NCBI RefSeq assembly: GCF_031951985.1
Contig: NZ_JAVLVU010000001.1
Span: forward strand, 2,418,001-2,482,000
Length of the DNA: 64,000 bases
Direction: 5' to 3'
Source: Mucilaginibacter terrae
GTDB lineage: Bacteria > Bacteroidota > Bacteroidia > Sphingobacteriales > Sphingobacteriaceae
The notes beneath the pieces are model-generated. The model worked only from the letters and a program-made list of their open reading frames with translations. It was not told the DNA's origin and searched no databases. Both the position numbers and the translations under genes were made by a program. Below, piece by piece: positions 17,607 through 26,072 of this stretch (positions are counted from its first letter, which is position 1; each line of letters begins with the position of its first letter).

Positions 17607-19424
17607 TTATTGCACCTTGCGGTGGCGGCGATGAATTACCACCGGCTTTTTAGCAGGTTTAGCTGTTTGAATGGTATCATCAACATAAATAGTATCGCCA
17701 ACAGCAGGCTCATTAGGAGCTGTAGGAGGTGCTTGTGCTGCTTTTAATGCTTCACTCGCATCAATTGCACCATCATGGTTAAGATCAAGGGATTTAACTT
17801 CATCACTCATTTCGTTACCGTCAATACCCACTACTTTTTCAAACTTGCATTTTAAGCCTTCGTTAGTCATTACAAACGGTGCCATTTCGGTGCTTTTGTG
17901 ATCATCGCCAGGCAGGCAGGCATAAACATCCATATAATTGCTTATGTAGCGGTTTATTTTCTCATTCACCATAACAGTGGCATTTAAAGGTATACGCAAA
18001 GTAAGTTTTACTTCTTCGTTATGCCATCCCATGTTATTTAAACGGCGCAACCTGCGGTCGAACTTTAAAACCGAATCTTGTTGAACAAATACATAACGTG
18101 TGTTACGTGCGTTCTCTAAGGCGGCATCATAATCATAACCACGAGCCGAAAATTCCTGAACCAGTACCGGGTAAGGCACGTCTGATTTTTCGATGCTGAT
18201 GCTCAAACTGCGGGGTTCCAGTTCATGGCGGTCTTCATCATCGGTTAAAATCATGTTCCTGAACTTGTCTTTTATTTGCAGGCGGGTGCTATCCTCACGG
18301 GTTAAAAACATTACGTCGTTCAGCTGTAGGTAATAAACCTGGGTTTTGCTCGGTTTTAGATTAATGGTTTGTGTAAAACTGGCCGAGTCTCTGAATTCGG
18401 CAGCTGCACGGGCACCATGGTAAGCTAATACTGCTACTGAACTTAACCAAACCACCAGCAAAGTAATACCTGCCGACCGGTTAATAGATGCGGTAGAAAA
18501 CATGGCGCTTGCCACCACTATAATAATAACTGTAAGCGGAATAATGGCAATGAGTGCCACCGCAGCACGTACCTGGTTAATATGCTCGTAATTAAAAAAG
18601 CTATCTGGCAGTGAAAAGTTATTGCCACCAAAAAACCAGGTAGCGCCAAGGCCAATTACAACGGCAATTATGCCGGCTACACAACCTAATATTACGGAAA
18701 GGCCTAACAGCTTAACAGCCACTTTACCTGCACCGCCAAAAAATACAAACAGGTGATGAAAAAAATCGCTCACAAAATCGCGGGTTTTATATACAAAGGG
18801 ACGTCCCTCACTTTTCAAGCCTGCAATGCGGTCGCTTACCGAACTCAATTCGGCTTCAAAGTTTCGCTTAAAGCCTTGCAGGTCCAGAGGCTCGCCTTTC
18901 ATGGCCATTTTATCGGCACGGGTAACGGCTTTGGGCAGTATGATCCAAAGAATGATATATAATAACAAGCCTGTACCGAAAAACACAAAAGCTACTGTAA
19001 AGAACAAACGGATCCATACCGCCTGTACATCAAAATAGTTAGCTATACCGGCACAAACACCACCTACCAAATGGTCATCCGGGTCGCGAAATAAACGACG
19101 GTTACCGGCATGATCTGCAAACGCAGGTTCTTCAAAACCCGGGGCTCCGGTTTCTTCGGCATATTCAAAATCTTTAACCGAGCCCATTTGCTCAATCACA
19201 TAGTTAATATCCTGGTCAATTACCGCCTGGCGGCCTTCGCGCACCAAAATCTCGTTCAGCATTTCGGCAATACGGTTTTCAATGTCGGTAGTTATTTCAA
19301 GGCTATCGGCCGAGTTAAAAAAGTGACGTTTTACATCGGTCATGTATTCCTTAAGCAGCTCGTAAGCCTGCTCCTCTATGTGGAATACCGTTCCGTTTAT
19401 GTTAATGATAATTGTTTTGTTCAT
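17607..19424 (-). CDS. PspC domain-containing membrane protein
   Basis: This 605-aa protein begins with a cytoplasmic domain (1-95, NKTIIININGTVFHIEEQAYELL). The PspC domain is at roughly 108-165 (RRLFRDPDDHLVGGVCAGIANYFDVQAVWIRLFF), with an amphipathic helix and transmembrane segments. Further transmembrane helices lie to about 340. A long extracytoplasmic C-terminal domain ends in an EF-hand-like DLNHDGAIDASEA and a basic tail. PspC proteins sense or respond to envelope stress. The start is 26 bp after the stop of the PadR gene, so the two form an operon, as is common in Bacteroidota. Confidence 0.85.
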   Translation of the reverse strand: MNKTIIININGTVFHIEEQAYELLKEYMTDVKRHFFNSADSLEITTDIENRIAEMLNEILVREGRQAVIDQDINYVIEQMGSVKDFEYAEETGAPGFEEPAFADHAGNRRLFRDPDDHLVGGVCAGIANYFDVQAVWIRLFFTVAFVFFGTGLLLYIILWIILPKAVTRADKMAMKGEPLDLQGFKRNFEAELSSVSDRIAGLKSEGRPFVYKTRDFVSDFFHHLFVFFGGAGKVAVKLLGLSVILGCVAGIIAVVIGLGATWFFGGNNFSLPDSFFNYEHINQVRAAVALIAIIPLTVIIIVVASAMFSTASINRSAGITLLVVWLSSVAVLAYHGARAAAEFRDSASFTQTINLKPSKTQVYYLQLNDVMFLTREDSTRLQIKDKFRNMILTDDEDRHELEPRSLSISIEKSDVPYPVLVQEFSARGYDYDAALENARNTRYVFVQQDSVLKFDRRLRRLNNMGWHNEEVKLTLRIPLNATVMVNEKINRYISNYMDVYACLPGDDHKSTEMAPFVMTNEGLKCKFEKVVGIDGNEMSDEVKSLDLNHDGAIDASEALKAAQAPPTAPNEPAVGDTIYVDDTIQTAKPAKKPVVIHRRHRKVQ

Positions 19425-19450
19425 GATGATTTATAGTTAATAGCGGTTGA

Positions 19451-19783
19451 TTATTTTCTTCCTTCGATTGATGTTTGCACGGCAAAGGATAATTCCTGCC
19501 ATGTTTTATCTAAATGTGCAAGCACCTGCTTACCTTCTTCAGATAGTACATAGTACTTTCGGGGCGGCCCGGAGGTTGACTCTACCCAGTTATAACTGAG
19601 TAGGCCGTTATTCTTCAATCGGGTAAGCAACGGGTATAATGTACCCTCAACTACAAGCAGTTGTGCTTTCTTTAACTCGGCAATGATATCTGATGCGTAT
19701 ATCTCGCCCTTGGCAATAACACAGAGTATGCAATACTCGAGTATGCCTTTTCGCATTTGGGTTTGGGTATTTTCTACAAGCAT
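19451..19783 (-). CDS. PadR family transcriptional regulator
   Basis: This 110-aa protein is a compact winged-helix DNA-binding dimer of the PadR-s2 type. ILCVIAKGEIYASDIIAELKKAQLLVVEGTLYPLLTRLKNNGLLSY covers the helix-turn-helix and wing. The C-terminal helix (SEEGKQVLAHLDKTWQELS) would dimerise. It is the first gene of a two-gene operon with the PspC protein. A palindrome upstream overlaps its promoter, which suggests autoregulation. The inducing signal is unknown. Confidence 0.9.
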   Translation of the reverse strand: MLVENTQTQMRKGILEYCILCVIAKGEIYASDIIAELKKAQLLVVEGTLYPLLTRLKNNGLLSYNWVESTSGPPRKYYVLSEEGKQVLAHLDKTWQELSFAVQTSIEGRK

Positions 19784-19787
19784 AATA

Positions 19788-19823
19788 CAAAGATATATGT
19801 TTTAGATTGTATTATGCAATACA
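19788..19823 (-). promoter_or_regulatory. PadR-pspC promoter with overlapping palindromic operator
   Basis: TATCTTTG (19795-19788, minus strand) fits the TAnnTTTG -7 box and lies only 5 bp before the PadR ATG, so the mRNA would be leaderless or nearly so. The palindrome TGTATT-ATGC-AATACA (19808-19823) covers the -33 region and resembles PadR operators. The palindrome and box are seen directly; the regulation is inferred. Confidence 0.5.
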
Positions 19824-19954
19824 TAGTACTAAAATAAATAAAATTTTTACTCAATTTATTCCAAAATTTAATTTTGTTGACATAAAACTTGACTTTATGG
19901 AAATAGAAATATATTTTTAATGATTATTTAATAATAACTGATCTTATAAAAAAC

Positions 19955-22900
19955 ATGAAGAAAATTCTACTAATGAATTTGTGCTTCTTGATGCTCGTTA
20001 TCGGGCAACTTTTTGCGCAAGATCGTACTGTTACTGGTACGGTTACATCAAAAGACGACGGTTTGCCTATTCCAGGCGTAAGTGTAAGGGTTAAAGGTTC
20101 ACAAACCGGAACTGTTACTGATGCACAAGGCCGCTATAGTTTGCAGGCAGCTTCAGGAGCAACTCTACTTTTCACTTATTTAGGCTACGATGCCCTGGAA
20201 GTAGCAAGCAGCGGCAGTCCACAAAACATTATTTTGGTTCCAAACAGCAAACAACTCAATGAGGTTGTGGTAACATCGTTCGGTGTTAAAAGGGAGGTTC
20301 GCTCATTAGGTACAAGTGTTGGTAAAGTTACCAACGAACAGATCACCCAAATTTCGGAGCCTGACGTATTAAAAGCAATGCAAGGCAAAGTAGCTGGTGT
20401 TGATATTCGTTCATCTCAGGGTACTCCGGGTGCTTCAACACGTATACAGATACGTGGTAACACCTCATTTACCGGCGATTCGCAGCCACTGATTGTTGTT
20501 GATGGTGTGCCTTATAGCAACGATAACGTAGTTACCTCAAGCCAGGTAACCGGTGGCGGTGCTTATGGTAGTGGTATATCAAACATCGACCCTAATGATA
20601 TTGCTGACATGCAGGTATTAAAAGGATCGGGCGCTGCTGCACTTTACGGTTCACGTGCTTCAAACGGTGTTATATTAATTACAACCAAATCAGGTAGTGC
20701 CTCACGCAGTAAAAAAGGTTTAGAAGTTAACGTTAAAAGTTCTGCTTCGTTAGAGCAAATAGCAAAACTTCCTGAAATGCAAAACAGCTTTGGCACTGGG
20801 TCATATGGCAACTATTCGGAATCGAATGGCTCATGGGGTCCTAAATTTGGCGGAGCTTTAAAAAATATACCAGCATGGTCGGCTTATTTGGCAGCATACC
20901 CTGAGTTATTTCCTAACGGTACAGTACCATACGTTGCTCACCCTGATAACGTAAAAAACCTGTTTAAAACCGGTAGCGTTTTTGAAAACTCGGTTAGTAT
21001 TAACGGTGGCGACGAAAAATACCGCATTTGTGTTAACTGCTTCACAGTTAAACCAAAACGGATACATGACCAACCAGGACTTTAAACGTTCAAACATATC
21101 ATTAGGTGGTAGCTCAAAACTGGCAAATGGTTTAAATGTTCGCGGTAACTTAAGTTATGCCCGTACCGATCAATCGGGCGGTAATTTTGGTGAAACACAA
21201 AGCGGTGCACCTTCACTATTTTCACGTAGCTTGTTCTTAGGCCGTAACTGGGATTTGGATCTGCCTTTTGAAGACAAAAACGGCAACAGCATTATTTACG
21301 CAGGTGCCGGCCAGTTTGACAACCCGCTTTGGTCTGCCAAATACAATCTTAATAATACTGCCTCTGAGCGTTTTATTGCCAACATGCGAGCCGACTATGA
21401 TGTTACCAAATGGGTAAACTTATCGTTTGCATTAGGTAGCAACACATTTACTAATGATCGCCGCGAGGTAATTGAAATTAGCTCGAGAGCTGCGCAAGGC
21501 TTAGGTAGCTTAGTTGTAGATAACTACCGCAAGCAAGAGATCGAATCGACATTTTTGGCAAACTTCCACCCAAAAATCGCAACAGATTTCAGTCTTAACG
21601 GTTCATTAGGTTTAAACTTTAACCAGCGTACCATTACCGATTTAACAAACGTAGGCAATCAGTTTATTGAACGCGGATACCATACTTTAACCAATACAGT
21701 ACAAAAATTAATTGGTGAAGACAGCTATTCAAGAAGAAGAATCTTTGGTTTGTTTGGTGAGGCAACCCTCGGTTACAAAAATTATGCATTCGTTACCGTT
21801 ACAGGCCGTAATGACTGGTCATCAACTTTACCATCAAACAACAGAAGCTATTTTTATCCTGCGGTACAAGGTACTTTCGTATTTACAGATGCCCTGGATA
21901 TTAAAAGTGACATATTGGACTACGGCAAGTTGAGAGCAAGCTGGTCAAAAGTAGGTAGAGATGCCGATCCTTATAACCTAATTGCCAACTTTGGTTACAA
22001 TCCTAATTACTTAGGTCAGCCATCTTTAGGCATCAGTGCAAGAGCTTATGATCCTAACCTGAAACCTGAATTTACTAAAGAGGTTGAGTTAGGTACTGAA
22101 TTAAGTTTCTTCCACCAAAGAATTAACCTGGATTTCACCTACTACAATAAAAACTCATCTAACCTGATTGTGCCTATCACAACTCCAACCAGTACAGGTT
22201 ACTCAGAGTATTACACTAACCTTGGTGGAATAAACAATAAAGGTATTGAGGTAATGTTAACGGTTAAACCGGTTATGTCAAGATCTGTTAACTGGACAGT
22301 ATCAGCAGCCCTTACCAATAACAAAAACACGGTTACGAGCTTAACCCAAGGTATAACCAGATATAGCCTCGGTTATCTTGGCTTTGCTGAACCAGGATTA
22401 CCTTATGCCTATTTCAGAGGCACAGTTGCCGCGCGCGACGACGCAGGTAATTATTTGATTAACCCGGCAACAGGTTTACTTATTGAAGCAACAGAGCCTG
22501 CTAACATTGGCAACCCTAACCCTAAATACAAACTGGGTTTAACTAATACTGTGAGTTACAAAGGCTTTAGCTTATCTGCATTAATTGATTATACTAAAGG
22601 CGGAGACGTTTACTCAACCACCATTGTTAACGAATTAGGCCGCGGTACTGCTAAAATTACTGAAGACAGGGAATCAACCTGGGTAATTCCGGGGGTATAC
22701 GGTGATCCAAATACGCAACAACCTATTTTAGTAAATGGTAGTAAAGTACAAAACACAACCCGTGTACCAACAAACGATTTATACTTTGGTACCAGCTTTG
22801 CCACAAACGGCCCAACTGAATTTGCTATATACGATGGTACAGTTTACCGTTTAAGAGAAGTAAGCCTTGGTTACAATCTCCCTAAAGGTTTACTTAAGAA

Positions 22901-23090
22901 AACTCCATTTGGCAATGTGCGTTTTAGCTTAACAGGCCGTAATCTTTGGTTCTTTGCACCTAATGTACCAAAAGGTACAAACTTTGATCCTGAAACCGGC
23001 AGCTTCGGAAGCGGTGCCAACCAGGGTATTGAGCTTTCTACAGCGCCAACAGTTAAGCGCTATGGATTTAACCTTAATGTTACCTTCTAA
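19955..23090 (+). pseudogene. SusC/RagA family TonB-linked outer membrane protein, frameshifted
   Basis: The 5' frame (19955-21085) has a signal peptide, a carboxypeptidase-like domain (TVTGTVTSKDDGLPIPGVSV), a plug (VLKAMQGKVAGVDIRSSQGTPG, PLIVVDGVPY, ALYGSRASNGVILITTKSG) and the start of the barrel. It derails after SINGGDEK. The other frame picks up exactly as NTAFVLTASQLNQNGYMTNQDF and runs to the barrel end at 23090. Removing one A from the A5 run at 21015-21019 gives a continuous protein of about 1044 aa with GDENTAFVLT at the join. It would transport an oligosaccharide or similar ligand with the SusD partner that follows. It is either a recent pseudogene or a homopolymer error. Confidence 0.85.
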
Positions 23091-23102
23091 TAAAAGAAAA
23101 AC

Positions 23103-24761
23103 ATGTTACGAAAATTAAAATATATTATACCTGCTGTTTTGCTGATGACATCATGCAAAAAGCAACTCGATATTAATACTAACCCATATGCACCTACAGC
23201 GGTAACTGAAGCACATTTACTTACCGGTATTGAAAGAGGGCTGGGTAATGCAACTTCCCAAAATGGCCTTTCTTATGCATTAGAGGTTTATACACATCGT
23301 ATTACCGTTCGCGAAGCTCCTAACGGATACGGCTTAACAGGCAATGATATTTCCTGGGGTGATTTTTATGTTACTGTATTAACAAACACAGATTTCCTTA
23401 TTGCAGAAGGTACTAAAAATGGGAACCTGCAATATGCCGGAATTGGTGAAATTATTAAGGCATATGCATATAGCTTATTAGTTGATGTTTACGGCGACGT
23501 GCCTTATTCAGAAGTTAATAAACTTGTTTCGGATAAAATAACTAATCCTAAATTTGATAAGGGATCAGAAATTTATCCTCAGCTTATAACTTTACTTAAC
23601 AAAGGTATTGCCGATCTTAACGCAAGCGCAAGCAACGTTAAAAAACCTGGCGTAGATGATTTAATTTACGGTGGTAGCATTGCTAAATGGGAAAAAGCAG
23701 CTAACTCAATTAAATTAAAACTGCTTTTGCAACAACGCAAAATTAAAAACGTTACCGCCGATGTAAATGCGTTAATTGCAACTAATAAATTAATTAGCAC
23801 TACAGCCGAGAGCTTTTTATTACCTCACGGCCCTAACGGCGCTACCGACGACCGCAATGCTGGCTTTAGCGAATACTATGCGTCTCAACGTACTAAGAAC
23901 GTAAGCCCATGGTTTTATGAAATTTTGAAAGGTTATAATCCTAAAATTTACACAGGCATCACTGATCCACGTGTACCTTACTACATTTATAACCAATTAA
24001 GAACCGCATCAACCACTACACCCAACCCAAGTGAATATAGAGATGGCAGATTCTTATCAATCTACTTTGGTTCTACCGGTCCTAATGCTGGCCAATCGCA
24101 ACAGAATTATATGTCATTATCGGGTATTTATCCGGTAGGTGGACGCTATGATGATGGACAAGGCGGTACTGCAACGGCAGCGAGTGGTACTGGTGCTGCG
24201 CCAGATCGTTTTATAACATATGCAGATGTTCTGTTTATGCAAGCTGAGCTTATAAACACCGGAGTAATAACCGGAAATGCCAGAACTACTTTCCAGGCAG
24301 CGGTAAATGAAGCATTTAAACAAGTTGATTATGTAATTACAACTTATGTTAAGCCTACAACTCAAACGGTTCCGGCATTAGTTGGAGCATCTGCCACAAA
24401 TGCATATATAACCGCAGTAATGGCGCAGTTTGACGCAAAACCAGCTCAACAATTAGAGCAAATTTTGACTCAAAAATGGATATCAAGTTTTGGATTTGCT
24501 GTGGATGCTTATACAGATAATCGCAGAACAGGATTTCCGGTAATGTTTGATCCTTCAAACACAGAGCAAGCTCCGGGCGGTAGGGTACAACCTCCGGTTA
24601 GCGGTAACCCAAGTCAGCCGGTACAACCGTCTGTTCCCGTTCAGGCGACTAAAAAATTCCCGCTTACTTTGCCTTGGCCGCAAGATGAGTTGAATAGTAA
24701 TTCAAACGCACCGGCGCAAAAAGTTGATCCTTCAACCTATAAGCCTTTCTGGTTACCATAA
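23103..24761 (+). CDS. SusD/RagB family nutrient-binding lipoprotein
   Basis: This 552-aa outer-membrane lipoprotein has a lipobox MTSC at about 17 (LLMTSCKKQLDINTNPYAPT). The opening LDINTNPYAP and the helical TPR-like body with ITYADVLFMQAELI near residue 375 fit the SusD-like group that partners SusC proteins. SusD proteins cap the SusC barrel and bind the incoming ligand. It starts 12 bp after the SusC stop and is therefore in the same operon. The ligand cannot be told, since no glycoside hydrolase lies beside the pair. Confidence 0.85.
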   Translation: MLRKLKYIIPAVLLMTSCKKQLDINTNPYAPTAVTEAHLLTGIERGLGNATSQNGLSYALEVYTHRITVREAPNGYGLTGNDISWGDFYVTVLTNTDFLIAEGTKNGNLQYAGIGEIIKAYAYSLLVDVYGDVPYSEVNKLVSDKITNPKFDKGSEIYPQLITLLNKGIADLNASASNVKKPGVDDLIYGGSIAKWEKAANSIKLKLLLQQRKIKNVTADVNALIATNKLISTTAESFLLPHGPNGATDDRNAGFSEYYASQRTKNVSPWFYEILKGYNPKIYTGITDPRVPYYIYNQLRTASTTTPNPSEYRDGRFLSIYFGSTGPNAGQSQQNYMSLSGIYPVGGRYDDGQGGTATAASGTGAAPDRFITYADVLFMQAELINTGVITGNARTTFQAAVNEAFKQVDYVITTYVKPTTQTVPALVGASATNAYITAVMAQFDAKPAQQLEQILTQKWISSFGFAVDAYTDNRRTGFPVMFDPSNTEQAPGGRVQPPVSGNPSQPVQPSVPVQATKKFPLTLPWPQDELNSNSNAPAQKVDPSTYKPFWLP

Positions 24762-24790
24762 TATTTATTTGATTGATTAAAATAAAAGAC

Positions 24791-25669
24791 ATGAAAAAGT
24801 TATTAATATATTCACTCGCTGTATTGTCATTTATGGCATCATGCCGTAAAAGTGACAACCCTAAGTTGGAGGGGGTGGAAAGAGTTCCATTGCCACAGCT
24901 TACTGTAAATGCAACTGCCGACCAGGTAATTAAAAGTGATGCTCCTGATGCGTTTGTTGGAAAATTCACTGTGGGTCTATATTTTCCCGATGATGTAAAA
25001 CCATCAAAAATGGACATTGTGGTTATAAAAAACGGTGATCAGAAAAACGTACAAGTACTGCAAAGTAATGTTACCACTTTCCCTACCGAAATTACGGTTA
25101 GAGGAACACAGTTTAAATCGCTTTTTGGTAACGTTTCGTCTATATTAGGCGACTCATACACTATTGGTGCTAACATTACCACTCAAGACGGTAAGGTTTA
25201 TCCTGCTTTTTCAGGCGTGGCTAATCAAAACAATAGTAACATAGCGAGCCTTGCAGGTGCTACACCTACTATTACTTATGGAGCTCTTTGCGGTTTCCAT
25301 ATGGAGGATTATGGCGCAATTGGTTCAACCGTTCCGTATACTGTAGTTGCTGACGGCTGGCAAGATTATGCCGTTGGTAGCACCATTCCGGTAAAAATTA
25401 TTGATGCTACACACTTATCATTTGTATATGGTGTAACAGATAATGTTCAGCCCATCGTAATTACTATCGATCCGGCAACTAATAAAACGTCGGTTACAAA
25501 ACAGGTTTATGGTAATTACGGAGACGGTCTTAACTTCTCAGCAGCAAGCGTTGCGGGTAGTGCCGATAATCAGGTTCTTCCATGCCAGCTTACGGTAGGT
25601 GTTAGGCTTGCTCATACCTCAAGTGCGGGTAGCTACGGTAGCTTTACTATTACCCTGAAAAAGAAATAA
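24791..25669 (+). CDS. Hypothetical lipoprotein of the SusCD operon
   Basis: The ATG at 24791 was chosen because it opens MKKLLIYSLAVLSFMASC, a clean lipoprotein signal with Cys18. A TTG 18 bp upstream would only add IKIKD residues. The 292-aa protein is beta-rich, with two Ig-like halves and no motif I can name. Its position as third gene after SusC and SusD suggests a surface-exposed accessory binding protein, as SusE/F are, but no sequence kinship to those is claimed. A strong terminator follows. Confidence 0.65.
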   Translation: MKKLLIYSLAVLSFMASCRKSDNPKLEGVERVPLPQLTVNATADQVIKSDAPDAFVGKFTVGLYFPDDVKPSKMDIVVIKNGDQKNVQVLQSNVTTFPTEITVRGTQFKSLFGNVSSILGDSYTIGANITTQDGKVYPAFSGVANQNNSNIASLAGATPTITYGALCGFHMEDYGAIGSTVPYTVVADGWQDYAVGSTIPVKIIDATHLSFVYGVTDNVQPIVITIDPATNKTSVTKQVYGNYGDGLNFSAASVAGSADNQVLPCQLTVGVRLAHTSSAGSYGSFTITLKKK

Positions 25670-25695
25670 TAGTTAATAGTAGTTCATTCAAAAAA

Positions 25696-25733
25696 GAAAG
25701 CGGGTTGTAAATTTTACGACCCGCTTTCCTTTT
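25696..25733 (+). terminator. Rho-independent terminator of the SusCD operon
   Basis: The 15-nt arms 25696-25710 and 25714-25728 pair with one G-U around a 3-nt loop, and are followed by CTTTTT. It lies 26 bp after the last stop codon. Confidence 0.85.
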
Positions 25734-25762
25734 TACAACATTTGGAAGCTTTATTCTCCTCT

Positions 25763-26018
25763 TCACTGGTCTAAAGTCAAGTTTGTTGCTTTTCCCAATT
25801 CTTCACCCAAAGCATTATTTACTTTGGCTTCATAATTTTCATCATCGGGCAATTCATTAGAATGTTCTTCCGAAGATTGCCTTTATTTACTGCACGTTAC
25901 CGCTCATTAGCATTATCCTTGCGGTATCAGCGTCTGATCCGTTTTACATCCCGTAGTTAACAGTATCCGGGCATTCATCCTGGTTAGCCGGATCGTTATT
26001 TTCATTCCACTGAGCCAT
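25763..26018 (-). pseudogene. Remnant of a decayed coding sequence
   Basis: On the minus strand, ATG 26018 opens MAQWNENNDPANQDECPDTV but stops at 25944. Further coding-like fragments follow in other frames (ADTARIMLMSGNVQ, then SNELPDDENYEAKVNNALG), ending with a TGA at 25763. The residue composition is protein-like but no frame is longer than about 30 codons. It is best read as the debris of a small gene, possibly coding for 80-90 residues. No family is recognised. Confidence 0.3.
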
Positions 26019-26072
26019 ATCAGTCGATTTATTGATACAACAGTAAGTTTCCAGTACGATTTTAGCTTTTAA

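Noticed and set aside
21010-21025. Programmed ribosomal frameshift in SusC
   Set aside because: There is no slippery heptamer with a stimulatory structure, and related SusC genes are not known to use one; error or mutation is simpler.
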